Below, piece after piece: positions 20,751-29,699 of a stretch of DNA of 64,000 nt. The notes under the pieces were generated by a model. That model worked only from the letters and a program-made list of their open reading frames with translations. It searched no databases and had not been told where the DNA came from. Numbering within the stretch: the first letter of the stretch is position 1; the number at the start of each line of letters is the position of its first letter. Origin of the DNA: Streptomyces sp. NBC_00582 (GTDB lineage: Bacteria; Actinomycetota; Actinomycetes; Streptomycetales; Streptomycetaceae); contig NZ_CP107772.1 in assembly GCF_036345155.1 (NCBI RefSeq), forward strand, positions 2,170,001 to 2,234,000. Direction: 5' to 3'. The position numbers were made by a program, and so were the translations under genes.

Positions 20751-22257
20751 ACGTCGGCCGGTGCTCGCGGTGATCGGGGCGGGGCCCGCCGGACTCGCCG
20801 CCGCCCTGGCGGCGGCCGCGCGGGGCGTCCGGGTGACGCTGGTCGACTCCGCCGCCGCGCCGGGCGGCCAGTTCTACCGGCAGCCCGCGCCCGGCCTCGG
20901 CGCGCGCCGCCCGCAGGCGCTCCACCACCAGTGGCGCACCTGGGAGCGCCTGTGCACCGGGCTCGACGCGCACCGCTCCGCCGGACACGTCGGCTTTCTG
21001 AGTGACCGTCATGTGTGGTGTGTGGAAAGGGAGTCGACCGGGTTCACCGTGCACGCGCTGCTCGGCCCGGAGCAGCGGGAGTCCGTCGGGCTGTACGCCG
21101 ACGGGGTGCTGCTGGCGACCGGTGGATACGAGAAGGTCCTGCCGTTCCCCGGCTGGACCCTGCCCGGGGTGGTCACCGCCGGGGGCGCGCAGGCGTTGCT
21201 GAAGGGCGGACTCGTGCTGCCGGGCCGTACGGCGGTCGTGGCGGGCACGGGCCCGCTGCTGCTGCCCGTCGCGACCGGTCTCGCGGCGGCGGGCGCCGAG
21301 GTGGCCGCCCTGGTCGAGTCCGCCGACCCGAGGGCGTTCGTTCGACGCTCCCGCGTCCTCGCCGGATCCCCCGCCAAGCTCGTCGAAGGTGCCGGATACG
21401 TGGCCCAACTCCTCGGACGCGGTGTGTCGGTGAAGGTTCGTCATACGGTGGTGGAGGCGCACGGCGCCGAGCGGCTGGAGTCCGTGACGGTCGCCGCGCT
21501 CGGTCCCGGGGACCGCCCGGTGCCCGGCAGCGGGCGGCGTATCCCCTGCGACACCCTCGCCGTGAGCCACGGCCTGCTGCCGCACACCGATCTCGCGGAC
21601 GGCCTCGGCTGCGCGCTCGACGGGCCGGCGGTGCGCGTGGACGACGAACAGCGCACCGACGTCCCCGGTGTGTGGGCGGCCGGCGAGACCACGGGCATCG
21701 GCGGGGCGTCGCTGTCGCTGGCCGAGGGCCACATCGCCGGACGCTCCGCGGCGGCCCGCCTGCGGCACACCGTTCCCGACCCGGACGGGTGGGCGCACGC
21801 GGCCCGCGCCCGTACCCGGCTGCGCGCCTTCTTCGCGGCCGTGGACGGCGCCTGCGCGCCCACGGCCCACTGGGCTGAGCTGGTGACGGACGAGACGGTG
21901 GTCTGCCGGTGCGAGGAGGTCACCGCGGGATCGGTCCGTGAGGCCGTGGGCTCGCTCGGCGCCGGCGATCTGCGCACCGTGAAGCTGCTGACCCGCGCCG
22001 GAATGGGCTGGTGCCAGGGCCGGATGTGCGAACCCGGGGTCGCGGGCGTGGCGGGCTGCGCCCCCGTCCCGGCCCGGAGACTGCTGGCCCGCCCCGTCCC
22101 CCTGGGCGTCCTCGCCGCACCCGCCGAAGCCACCGTATCCATGAAGCCCACTGATTCCATCAGGCCCACCGATTCCATCGAGCCCACCGGACCCTCCGAA
22201 CTCGCCGACCCGCGCGGCACACCCCACCCACCACCGCCCCCACCCGCCGCCCAGTGA
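20743..22257 (+). CDS. NAD(P)/FAD oxidoreductase, large subunit of hydroxyproline dehydrogenase
   Basis: The 504-residue protein begins with an FAD dinucleotide fold (VIGAGPAGLAAALAAAARG) and has a second nucleotide fold around TAVVAGTGPLLLPVATG. A C-terminal BFD-like [2Fe-2S] region carries CRCEEVT and WCQGRMC. This is the OoxA/HcnB-type subunit layout. The last 50 residues are a Pro-rich tail with three PTDSI-like repeats, probably dispensable. It is translationally coupled to the Fe-S subunit (8-bp overlap) and followed by the deaminase gene. Confidence 0.88.
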   Translation: MAERRPVLAVIGAGPAGLAAALAAAARGVRVTLVDSAAAPGGQFYRQPAPGLGARRPQALHHQWRTWERLCTGLDAHRSAGHVGFLSDRHVWCVERESTGFTVHALLGPEQRESVGLYADGVLLATGGYEKVLPFPGWTLPGVVTAGGAQALLKGGLVLPGRTAVVAGTGPLLLPVATGLAAAGAEVAALVESADPRAFVRRSRVLAGSPAKLVEGAGYVAQLLGRGVSVKVRHTVVEAHGAERLESVTVAALGPGDRPVPGSGRRIPCDTLAVSHGLLPHTDLADGLGCALDGPAVRVDDEQRTDVPGVWAAGETTGIGGASLSLAEGHIAGRSAAARLRHTVPDPDGWAHAARARTRLRAFFAAVDGACAPTAHWAELVTDETVVCRCEEVTAGSVREAVGSLGAGDLRTVKLLTRAGMGWCQGRMCEPGVAGVAGCAPVPARRLLARPVPLGVLAAPAEATVSMKPTDSIRPTDSIEPTGPSELADPRGTPHPPPPPPAAQ

Positions 22258-22331
22258 GCCGGGCACACCGGATCCCGCGCAGTGCCATGTCACACGCCAT
22301 CGACCGTCGAACGGAAGAGAGGCCCGCTGCC

Positions 22332-23228
22332 ATGACCGTCTCCGAACACCGCCCCTGGCGAGGCGTCCTCGTCGCCACCGCGCTCCCCCTGCGCGACGAC
22401 CTCTCCGTGGATTACGACCGCTACGCCGAGCACTGCGCCTGGCTGGTGGCGAACGGCTGCGACGGCGTCGTGCCGAACGGCTCGCTCGGCGAGTACCAGG
22501 TCCTCACCCCCGAGGAACGCGCCCGGGTGGTGGAGACCGCGGTGGCCGCGATCGGCGGGGACCGGGTGATGCCGGGCGTCGCCGCGTACGGCTCCGCGGA
22601 GGCGCGCCGCTGGGCGGAGCAGGCGCGCGAGGCGGGCTGCGGGGCGGTGATGCTGCTGCCGCCCAACGCCTACCGCGCCGACGAGCGGGCGGTGATCGCC
22701 CACTACGCGGAGGTCGCCGGGGCGGGCCTGCCCGTGGTGGCGTACAACAACCCGATCGACACCAAGGTCGACCTGGTGCCGGAGCTGCTGGCCCGGCTGT
22801 ACGGGGAAGGGCTCGTTCAGGGGGTGAAGGAGTTCTCGGGGGATGTGCGGCGCGCCTACCGGATCGCCGAACTGGCCCCGGAACTCGATCTGTTGATCGG
22901 CGCCGACGATGTGCTGCTGGAGCTGGCGGTGGCCGGGGCGAAGGGCTGGGTGGCCGGATATCCCAACGCGCTGCCGCGGTCCTCGGTGGAGCTGTACCGT
23001 GCGGCGGTCGCCGGGGACCTCACCACGGCGCTGCCTCTCTACCGCCAACTGCACCCGCTGCTGCGCTGGGACTCGCGCGTCGAGTTCGTGCAGGCGATCA
23101 AACTCTCCATGGACGTGGTGGGCCGGCACGGCGGCCGGTGCCGTCCGCCTCGCACGGCGCTGCCGCCGGACCAGGAGGCGGCGGTCCGCGCGGCCACCGA
23201 GAAGGCCGTCGCGGCCGGTCTCGCCTGA
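22332..23228 (+). CDS. DapA-family 1-pyrroline-4-hydroxy-2-carboxylate deaminase
   Basis: The 298-residue class I aldolase fold has NGSLGEYQVLTPEER (the GxxGE motif), VVAYNNP containing the conserved Tyr, and the Schiff-base Lys in QGVKEFSGD. The DapA superfamily is broad, but in this operon the expected reaction is deamination of 1-pyrroline-4-hydroxy-2-carboxylate to 2-oxoglutarate semialdehyde. The ATG at 22332 is chosen over the earlier one at 22254 because the GAGAGG site and the family N terminus follow it. It is located between the dehydrogenase subunits and the epimerase. Confidence 0.85.
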   Translation: MTVSEHRPWRGVLVATALPLRDDLSVDYDRYAEHCAWLVANGCDGVVPNGSLGEYQVLTPEERARVVETAVAAIGGDRVMPGVAAYGSAEARRWAEQAREAGCGAVMLLPPNAYRADERAVIAHYAEVAGAGLPVVAYNNPIDTKVDLVPELLARLYGEGLVQGVKEFSGDVRRAYRIAELAPELDLLIGADDVLLELAVAGAKGWVAGYPNALPRSSVELYRAAVAGDLTTALPLYRQLHPLLRWDSRVEFVQAIKLSMDVVGRHGGRCRPPRTALPPDQEAAVRAATEKAVAAGLA

Positions 23229-23278
23229 CCACCGTTCCCGACCACCGTTTCCCCACCCCCGGCCTCGAAGGGAACGTC

Positions 23279-24280
23279 ATGCGCAGCACACTCGTCCTGC
23301 ACGCCGTCGACTCGCACACCGAGGGCATGCCCACCCGGGTGATCACCGGCGGCATCGGCACCATCCCGGGCGCGACGATGAACGAGCGTCGGCTGTACTT
23401 CCGTGAACACCGCGACGACATCAAGCAGTTGCTGATGAACGAGCCGCGCGGACACTCCGCGATGAGCGGCGCCGTCCTCCAGCCGCCGACCCGCCCGGAC
23501 TGCGACTGGGGTGTCGTCTACATCGAGGTCTCCGGGTATCTGCCGATGTGCGGGCACGGCACGATGGGCGTGGCGACGGTGCTCGTGGAGACCGGCATGG
23601 TCGAGGTCGTCGAACCGGTCACCACCATCCGGCTGGACACCCCGGCCGGGGTGGTCGTCGCCGAGGTGGCGGTGGACAACGGCGCGGCCCGGGCCGTGAC
23701 CCTGCGCAACGTGCCCTCCTTCGTGGTCGCCCTGGACCGCAAGGCCACTCTGCCCGACGGACGTACGGTGACGTACGACCTCGCCTACGGCGGGAACTTC
23801 TACGCGATCCTTCCGCTGGAGGAGTTCGGGCTGCCGTTCGACCGTGCCCGCAAGGACGACATCCTGCGGGCGGGACTGTCCCTGATGCGGGTGATCAACT
23901 CCGAGGCGGAGCCGGTCCATCCGGAGGATCCGTCCATCCGCGGCTGCCGCCACGTCCACCTGTACGCACCCGACGCGACCGCCCGCCACTCCCGCCACGC
24001 GATGGCCATCCACCCCGGCTGGTTCGACCGCTCGCCCTGCGGTACGGGGACCAGCGCGCGCATGGCACAACTGCACGCCCGGGGTGAACTGCCCCTGCAC
24101 ACCGAGTTCGTGAACGAGTCGTTCATCGGCACCCGCTTCACGGGCCGGCTGCACGGCACCACGGAGGTCGCGGGCCGTCCGGCGGTGCTGCCCAGCTTCA
24201 CCGGCCGCGCCTGGATCACCGGCACGGCCCAGTACCTCCTCGACCCGACCGACCCGTTCCCCGCGGGGTTCGTGTTGTGA
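23279..24280 (+). CDS. 4-hydroxyproline 2-epimerase (proline racemase family)
   Basis: The 333-residue protein has both catalytic cysteines of true racemases/epimerases: Cys91 in MCGHGTMGV and Cys254 in SPCGTGTSARM. A trans-3-hydroxyproline dehydratase would have Thr at the second place. It interconverts trans-4-hydroxy-L-proline and cis-4-hydroxy-D-proline, the first step of the pathway completed by the upstream genes. A GAAGGGAA ribosome site precedes the ATG. The GntR/FCD regulator gene follows on the same strand. Confidence 0.9.
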   Translation: MRSTLVLHAVDSHTEGMPTRVITGGIGTIPGATMNERRLYFREHRDDIKQLLMNEPRGHSAMSGAVLQPPTRPDCDWGVVYIEVSGYLPMCGHGTMGVATVLVETGMVEVVEPVTTIRLDTPAGVVVAEVAVDNGAARAVTLRNVPSFVVALDRKATLPDGRTVTYDLAYGGNFYAILPLEEFGLPFDRARKDDILRAGLSLMRVINSEAEPVHPEDPSIRGCRHVHLYAPDATARHSRHAMAIHPGWFDRSPCGTGTSARMAQLHARGELPLHTEFVNESFIGTRFTGRLHGTTEVAGRPAVLPSFTGRAWITGTAQYLLDPTDPFPAGFVL

Positions 24281-24359
24281 ATCCGGGGGGCGCACCGTCG
24301 TGGAGCAGGAGGCGGCCTTCGGGGACTTGGCCGTCGTCGAGGAGTCGCCGTAGATACTG

Positions 24360-24378
24360 GTGCCACGTGATATGGCAC
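24360..24378. promoter_or_regulatory. candidate operator of the GntR/FCD regulator
   Basis: GTGCCA and TGGCAC flank seven bases (19 bp in all), 44 bp before the regulator's ATG. The size and spacing suit a GntR/FCD operator and suggest autoregulation. A weaker ACCA...TGGT palindrome covers the start of the first dehydrogenase gene near 19238-19260. Confidence 0.5.
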
Positions 24379-24422
24379 AGCCCGCACCGCGCAGGGCACC
24401 GCCCCTTCCGAGGAGACCCGTC

Positions 24423-25136
24423 ATGGCCGCCCCGTCCCCGAGCAGCAGCCCGTACCCGCCCGCGGCGCCCGCGGCGCCCTCGCTCCCCGTGCTCGGCGGG
24501 CGCCGCAGCAGTTATCGCGAGCGGGTCGTGGACGCCCTGCGGGCCGCGCTGATCGCGGGGGAACTGCGGCCCGGGCAGGTGTACTCGGCGCCCGCCCTGG
24601 CCGGCCGGTTCGGTGTGTCGGCGACGCCGGTGCGCGAGGCGATGCTGGACCTGGCCAAGGAGGGGCTGGTGGACGCGGTCCCCAACAAGGGGTTCCGCGT
24701 CACGGAGGTCTCCGACCGGCAGCTCGACGAGTACACCCAGGTGCGGGCGCTGATCGAGATCCCGACGGTGACGGCGCTGGCGACGACCGCCGACCCGGTG
24801 TCGCTGGAGGCGCTGCGGCCGGCCGCGCGGGAGATCGTCGTCGCCGCGGTCGCGGGCGACCTCATCGCGTACGTCGAGGCCGACACCCGCTTCCACCTGG
24901 GCCTGCTCGCGCTGGCCGGCAACGCCCATCTCGTGGAGGTGGTGCGTGGTCTGCGCGGCCGGGCCCGGCTCTACGGCCTGACCGCGCTCGCGGCGTCCGG
25001 GCGGCTGCTGGCCTCGGCCGAGGAGCACCTGGAGCTCCTCGACGCCCTGCTGGCCCGCGACGAACGGGCCGTGCACGAGATCATGACCCGCCACCTCGGG
25101 CACGTACGGGGGTTGTGGGCGGCCGCGAAGGAGTGA
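24423..25136 (+). CDS. GntR-family regulator with FCD domain
   Basis: The 237-residue protein has a 30-residue Pro/Ser/Ala lead, then a winged helix (YRERVVDALRAALIAG through GVSATPVREAMLDLAKEGL). An all-helical FCD domain follows, with the metal/ligand pattern D-x3-H (DTRFHLGLL) and later His residues (MTRHLGHVRG). The start at 24423 has GAGGAG nine bases upstream. It is most likely the repressor of the hydroxyproline operon, sensing a pathway intermediate. Confidence 0.88.
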   Translation: MAAPSPSSSPYPPAAPAAPSLPVLGGRRSSYRERVVDALRAALIAGELRPGQVYSAPALAGRFGVSATPVREAMLDLAKEGLVDAVPNKGFRVTEVSDRQLDEYTQVRALIEIPTVTALATTADPVSLEALRPAAREIVVAAVAGDLIAYVEADTRFHLGLLALAGNAHLVEVVRGLRGRARLYGLTALAASGRLLASAEEHLELLDALLARDERAVHEIMTRHLGHVRGLWAAAKE

Positions 25137-25385
25137 CGCCCGGCGCGAACGCGTCCCGGGCGAGCGCCCCCACGGGCCGGCGGCGGGCAGGCGTCGTCAA
25201 GTCGCCCGAATCCCGCATTCCGCCCCCGCGACGTGCCGCGTACCCCTCCCCCGCCTCCCCGCCACCCCCGCACCCCCGCCACGGCTGTGATCCTTGTCGC
25301 CGAGGGGAGAGGAGTGGAGGGTGCGCCGGATGGGCAGTCAATTGCCCGGGCGCGAAAGGATGGTGTATTTCCTGTGGGGGAAACC

Positions 25386-26672
25386 GTGCGTGTGTGTCTC
25401 ATCGGTGCCGGCCTGTCGGGGCTGGCGGCGGCACATGCCCTGAAGTCCGCCGGGATCGGCTTCGTCTGCCTGGAGCAGGCACCCGACGTCGGCGGCATCT
25501 GGCGCCGTCCCGGCGCCGGCGAGCGCGGCCCCGGCTATCTGTCGCTGCACCTCAACACCGCGAAACAGCTCACGGGTTACGCCGACCACCCGATGCCGGC
25601 GTCGTACCCGCTCTTCCCCCGGCACAGCGATGTCGCCGCCTACCTGCGCTCGTTCGCCGAGTGGGCCGGTCTCCTGGACCACATCGAGCTCGCGACGACC
25701 GTGGAGTCCGTACGGCAGGAGGAGGACGGCGGGTGGACCGTCGTCAGCCGCGACGCCCACGGCACCGTCACGACCCGGGGCTTCACGCAGGTGATCATCG
25801 CCTCGGGGCACAACAGCGAGCCGTCCCTGCCCGCTCCGCCGAGGGGTTCCGAGACCTTCACAGGAACGATTCTCCATGCGCTGGACTACCGCGACGGGAG
25901 CGACTTCGCCGGACAGCGCGTGGTCGTCGTGGGGCTCGGCGCCTCGGCGGTGGACATCGCCGCCGACCTCTCCCGGCACGCCCGGCAGACCGTCCTGTCG
26001 GTGCGCCGGGGCCTGCACGTGCTGCCCAAGCAGTTGTTCGGGATGGCGCTGGACGAGATAGCCGACGCGCCCTGGTGGACCGCGATGGACCTGGACGAGC
26101 AGCGCCGGTTCGTCGAGCAGGCCCTGCTCGTGGCGCGCGGCAAGCTCGCCGACTACGGGCTGCCCGAGCCCGATCACCCGATCTTCGCCTCGGCCGTCAC
26201 CATCTCCGACGAGATCCTCAGCCGTATCCGCCACGGCGCGGTGACCCCGAAGCCGGCGATCGACTTCCTCGACGGCGACCGGGTCGTGTTCACCGACGGC
26301 ACGTCCGTGCGGGCCGACGCGATCGTGCAGTGCACCGGTTACCGGATGGCGTTCCCGTTCCTGCCCGAGGGCTGCCCGGTGGGTCCGCGGGGCTCGGTCG
26401 AGCTGTACAAGCGGGTCGTCGCCGCCGACCGGCCCGGTCTGTACTTCGTCGGTCTGGTGCGGCCCCTGGGGTCCATCACCCGGCTCGTCGAGGCGCAGTC
26501 GCGGTGGATCGCCCGGCTGATCACCGGCCGTGCGGTGCTGCCGGACACGGAGATCATGCACAAGGAGATCGCCGCGTATCTCAGCGGGATCGCGGGCCAG
26601 TACGGTCAGGCGGAGAGCGCGTCGATCCAGGTCAACGTGGCGCCGTACCTGGAGGAACTGCGCGAGGAATGA
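25386..26672 (+). CDS. flavin-containing monooxygenase
   Basis: This protein of about 428 residues has an N-terminal FAD motif [13 protein letters not shown], the FMO/Baeyer-Villiger fingerprint [11 protein letters not shown] and a second nucleotide motif [16 protein letters not shown]. It would N- or S-hydroxylate a small molecule with NADPH and O2. It converges on an indole prenyltransferase gene, a pairing known from the S. coelicolor prenyl-indole acetonitrile locus, where an FMO acts on prenyltryptophan; a similar product is inferred here. The start is uncertain: GTG 25386 gives the standard short N terminus, while GTG 25374 lies 13 bases after AAAGGA. Confidence 0.85.
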   Translation: MRVCLIGAGLSGLAAAHALKSAGIGFVCLEQAPDVGGIWRRPGAGERGPGYLSLHLNTAKQLTGYADHPMPASYPLFPRHSDVAAYLRSFAEWAGLLDHIELATTVESVRQEEDGGWTVVSRDAHGTVTTRGFTQVIIASGHNSEPSLPAPPRGSETFTGTILHALDYRDGSDFAGQRVVVVGLGASAVDIAADLSRHARQTVLSVRRGLHVLPKQLFGMALDEIADAPWWTAMDLDEQRRFVEQALLVARGKLADYGLPEPDHPIFASAVTISDEILSRIRHGAVTPKPAIDFLDGDRVVFTDGTSVRADAIVQCTGYRMAFPFLPEGCPVGPRGSVELYKRVVAADRPGLYFVGLVRPLGSITRLVEAQSRWIARLITGRAVLPDTEIMHKEIAAYLSGIAGQYGQAESASIQVNVAPYLEELREE

Positions 26673-26854
26673 GGTACGGCCGGTGTCCGGCGCGGGCTCG
26701 GTGGGTGGAGGTCTGCTCCGCGGCGCCGGGCCCTTCGGCGTGCAGCCGCCCGGGCGGTGGGGCGGCCGACGCGTTCACGTCACCGTGACACGAGGTGCGG
26801 TTGTGCGGGGGGCGAGGGGAGCGGTCCGACGGCATCGGCGTACGGCTCCCCTCT

Positions 26855-26890
26855 GGTGCGGTGGTGCGGTGGTGCGGTGGTGCGGTGGTG
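26855..26890. repeat. 9-bp tandem repeat TGCGGTGGT
   Basis: Four copies of a 9-bp unit run right up to the stop codon of the prenyltransferase, within the convergent gap 26673-26890. No terminator hairpin is evident in that gap. Confidence 0.85.
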
Positions 26891-28048
26891 TCAGCGTACG
26901 GCGGCTGCGACCGCGGCCTGCCGCAGGGCGACGGGCGGGCGGACGTGGTACGCCTCCGCCGAGATGTACGCGGTCACCCGGGGCGGGCGGCCCTCCTGGT
27001 GGGCGAGGGCCAGATAGGCGATGAGGCCCACCCCGTCCTCCGGCCGGCGCGAGGTGACGGCGGCCAGGGCACGCCACAGCGGGGCGGTGTCCATGCCGTA
27101 GCTGTCGAGCAGGGTGGTGGCCCGGGCGAGCGCCTCACCGTCGTGGCGCGCGTACTCCCGGACCGGGATGTGGAGGGTGAAACCGCTGGGCCGGCCCGTC
27201 TCGGTGCCGGTCACGGCGTGACAGGTCAGGGCGGGCCGGCCCGCGAGGCGTGCCTCCGGGTCGCCGTAGGCGCCGAAGGCCTCGGGGTGTAAACCGGAGG
27301 CGGTGCGGAAGAACGCCTCGATCTCGGCCGGGTCGGGACCGCCGTCCATCCGGGACAGTCCCGACGCCTCCTTGGCGGAGAGGTTGTCGTGCCGCACGTA
27401 CACCTTCACCCGCGGCGTGTCCCAGTCGCCGAGGTCCAGGGCGAAGAAGGGGTAGCCGTCGGCGGGGGGCAGCGCGGCGAACGCCGTGTCGTGACCGAGG
27501 CGGCGCAGGGCCTCCCGTACGGTCTCGGCGGAGCGTTCCGGGCCGTTCGCGGCCGGGTTGAGGTACACCTTCACCCGGGGGACTCCGCCGGGGACCAGTT
27601 CGAGCGCGCACCACAGGGCGAGGGGTCCCTGGGGGGCGGCCGGGAAGAACAGGTCCTCCAGCTCGTCGAGCCGGTCGGTGGTGAAGTTCCAGCGTCGCGC
27701 CATCCTGCGGATCACGCGCAGTCCCGTACGACCGCTCCGGCGCAGTCCCTCCGCCGTGGACCCGGGGTCCAGCAGGACCCTCAGCGCGGGGGCGCCGTCG
27801 GGCTGGAAGGAGAGGGAGTACTCGACGGGGGTGTGGTCGTCGGAGAGGAACGTGGCCGAGGGCGGCGGAAGGTCTAGGGGGCGTTCGGCCGCCTGGCCCA
27901 GTGTCTTGAGCAGGACACCGGCATAGGTCTCGGCGTCGGCGGGTTCCAGACCCGCCACATGGCACAGCCGCAGGAGCTGACCGGCCGTCAGACCACCGAG
28001 GGTCGCCGTGCCCTGGAGGCTCGGCAGGGTCCGCCGGGAGCGGGTCAC
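26891..28048 (-). CDS. DMATS-type aromatic (indole) prenyltransferase
   Basis: The 385-residue protein has the ABBA-fold DMATS pattern: TPVEYSLSFQ near residue 55, LRVLLDPGS, repeated VKVYLNP / RVKVYVRHDN substrate-strand motifs with basic residues and Tyr, and a final RVTAYISAEAYH. Bacterial members transfer dimethylallyl to the indole of tryptophan or related compounds without needing Mg. The start GTG 28048 overlaps the stop of a 63-codon ORF (GTGA), so translation appears coupled. It converges with the FMO, and a P450-bearing conservon lies upstream on the same strand. Regiospecificity cannot be told. Confidence 0.85.
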   Translation of the reverse strand: MTRSRRTLPSLQGTATLGGLTAGQLLRLCHVAGLEPADAETYAGVLLKTLGQAAERPLDLPPPSATFLSDDHTPVEYSLSFQPDGAPALRVLLDPGSTAEGLRRSGRTGLRVIRRMARRWNFTTDRLDELEDLFFPAAPQGPLALWCALELVPGGVPRVKVYLNPAANGPERSAETVREALRRLGHDTAFAALPPADGYPFFALDLGDWDTPRVKVYVRHDNLSAKEASGLSRMDGGPDPAEIEAFFRTASGLHPEAFGAYGDPEARLAGRPALTCHAVTGTETGRPSGFTLHIPVREYARHDGEALARATTLLDSYGMDTAPLWRALAAVTSRRPEDGVGLIAYLALAHQEGRPPRVTAYISAEAYHVRPPVALRQAAVAAAVR

Positions 28049-28236
28049 CGGACCACCCCCGCCCGACCGGGGACAAGAAGATACCCGCCTGGCGGGGCGG
28101 GTATTCTGCCGAGCTGCCTGTGAAGTTGGGCTGTTGGGGAGGGGGCGTCGGCACGCCCCCAGATTATGTGCGGCCCGGGCTGGGGCCGTCCGGCGAGGTG
28201 CCGGGCGAGAGCGGCGTCGCTGGATATGTGGTCCAT
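28045..28236 (-). CDS. small ORF coupled to the prenyltransferase
   Basis: ATG 28236 is preceded by AAGAAGGAGG at good spacing, one of the best ribosome sites in the window. The 63-residue product begins MDHISSDAALARHLAGR and has a single Trp in PHIIWGRADAPS. Its stop overlaps the prenyltransferase start by four bases. Third-position GC (about three quarters) is lower than in neighbours but above random AT. It could be a leader peptide, a short conserved partner, or a peptide substrate. I do not recognise the sequence. A 9-bp-stem hairpin (28081-28104) lies inside it. Confidence 0.5.
   Translation of the reverse strand: MDHISSDAALARHLAGRPQPGPHIIWGRADAPSPTAQLHRQLGRIPAPPGGYLLVPGRAGVVR
28081..28104 (-). 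promoter_or_regulatory. hairpin within the small ORF
   Basis: ATACCCGCC and GGCGGGTAT pair perfectly around six bases, about 35 bp before the prenyltransferase start. A ribosome translating the small ORF would melt it, which suits translational coupling or attenuation. Confidence 0.45.
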
Positions 28237-28258
28237 CCACGACACCTCCTTCTTACTC

Positions 28259-28287
28259 GTGAGCAACACGGATATCGCGTTGCTCAC
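28259..28287. promoter_or_regulatory. large palindrome upstream of the small ORF
   Basis: GTGAGCAAC and GTTGCTCAC are perfect 9-bp arms around an 11-base centre that is itself partly symmetric. It lies 23 bp before the small ORF and 57 bp after the P450 stop. It could be a TetR- or MarR-type operator controlling the prenyltransferase, or the P450 terminator. Confidence 0.45.
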
Positions 28288-28344
28288 TACCCCCGCCGTT
28301 GAAACTTCATGCAGTTCGGACGAAGCCTGTGGATGTTGTGTGAA

Positions 28345-29691
28345 TCACCTCGTCAGCCAGGTGAGGAACTTGCTCCAGACACCGGTCTGTTCGGCCTTGC
28401 GGCCGGTGGCGGCGGCCTGCGGCGCGGGCGCCTCCGTCGCGGTGCGGCGGCCCTGCCGGTTCACCGGCGGCACCGGCGTGAACCGCGCGGGCAGGGTGAC
28501 CAGACCGCGGCTGAAGGAACCCGGACGCCACGTCAGACTGTCGTCCGGGACGCTGAGTTCGACATCGGGGATCCGGTTGAACAGGCTCTCGATGGCCGTG
28601 ACGGCGATGTGCCGGGCGGGCTCCTTCGAGGGGCAGGCGTGCGGGCCCGCGCTCCACGCCAGATGCGCCCGGTTGCTGCCGGCCTTGCGGGCCGCCGACA
28701 GCGCGGGGCCGGTGTTGGCTGCGGCGAAGCTGACCAGCACGAGGTCGCCTGCGGCGAGCTTCTGCCCGGCGAACTCCATGTCGGAGACCGGGTAGTGGGC
28801 GGCGTAGTTGGCCATGGGCGGGTTCTCCCACAGCGTGTCGTCCATCGCCTCCTCGATCAGCCCGCCCTCGTTGGCGTAGCGGTCCTCGGTGAGCAGCCGG
28901 TGCAGGGTGTTGCCGATGAGGTTGACCAGCGCCTCGGCACCCGCGCCCAGCAGCAGGGCGAGCTGGTGGACCATCTCCTCGTCGTTGAGCTTCGACTGAT
29001 GCTGCATCAGCCAGGAGGTGACGTCGTCGCCGGGCTGGCGCCGCTTGAGGGCGACGAGTTCGCCGACCGCCTGGAAGAGCACCTCGATGGCCTTGTCGGC
29101 GTTGACGCCGTCGAACATGCCGGAGATGCCGAAGAAGACGCGGTCGCCGATGTCGGCGGTGCAGCCGAACAGCTCGTTGAACACGAACAGCGGCAGCTGG
29201 CGGGCGTAGGAGCCGACCAGGTCGACCGAACCGCGCTCGCTGAACTGGGAGATGAGGAAGTCGGAGATCCGCTCGACGCTGTGGCTCAGCCGCAGCGAGT
29301 CCACGCGCGCCATGGAGTCCGTGACGGCCTGACGCAGCCTCAGGTGCTCGGCACCGTCGGCGAACATGCAGTTGGGCCGGTAGGACAGCAGCGGGATGGC
29401 GGGGCTGTCGGGGCTGATGCGGCCCTCGTTGAAGTCACGCCAGCGGCGCGCGTCCTTGCGGAACGAGCCGGAGTCCTGGAGGAGTTGCAGGGCGGTGGCA
29501 TAGTCGGTGACGAGGGTGGCCTCGACGCCGGGAGCGAGTTCGACGGGCGCGGTGGGCCCGTAGTGGCGCATGTAGGTGTAGTAGGCCTGCGGGTCGGCCG
29601 CGAACTCCGACCCGTACAGCGGCACTCTGCCGCCGGAGTTGTGCGCCGGGCACCCCGGAGGGGGCACGGGGGCGGTGGGTTGGGCGTCCAT
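28345..29691 (-). CDS. cvnE: conservon-associated cytochrome P450 (CYP157-like)
   Basis: This 448-residue P450-like protein lacks two hallmarks. The K-helix ExxR is replaced by a DDTLW segment, and the heme Cys loop reads GPHACPSKEPAR without the Gly that normally follows Cys353. Absence of ExxR is the known peculiarity of the streptomycete CYP157 family found in conservons. The ATG has AGGAGC upstream, nine bases after the cvnD stop. It is the fifth gene of the conservon. Its substrate is unknown and catalysis cannot be assumed. It ends in a 60-residue Ala/Pro/Arg-rich tail with terminal SKFLTWLTR. Confidence 0.88.
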   Translation of the reverse strand: MDAQPTAPVPPPGCPAHNSGGRVPLYGSEFAADPQAYYTYMRHYGPTAPVELAPGVEATLVTDYATALQLLQDSGSFRKDARRWRDFNEGRISPDSPAIPLLSYRPNCMFADGAEHLRLRQAVTDSMARVDSLRLSHSVERISDFLISQFSERGSVDLVGSYARQLPLFVFNELFGCTADIGDRVFFGISGMFDGVNADKAIEVLFQAVGELVALKRRQPGDDVTSWLMQHQSKLNDEEMVHQLALLLGAGAEALVNLIGNTLHRLLTEDRYANEGGLIEEAMDDTLWENPPMANYAAHYPVSDMEFAGQKLAAGDLVLVSFAAANTGPALSAARKAGSNRAHLAWSAGPHACPSKEPARHIAVTAIESLFNRIPDVELSVPDDSLTWRPGSFSRGLVTLPARFTPVPPVNRQGRRTATEAPAPQAAATGRKAEQTGVWSKFLTWLTR

Positions 29692-29699
29692 GTCTGCTC

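Noticed and set aside
28236..28287. Longer version of the small ORF starting at GTG 28287
   Set aside because: The ATG at 28236 has a near-perfect ribosome site, while the upstream GTG overlaps the palindrome and has none.
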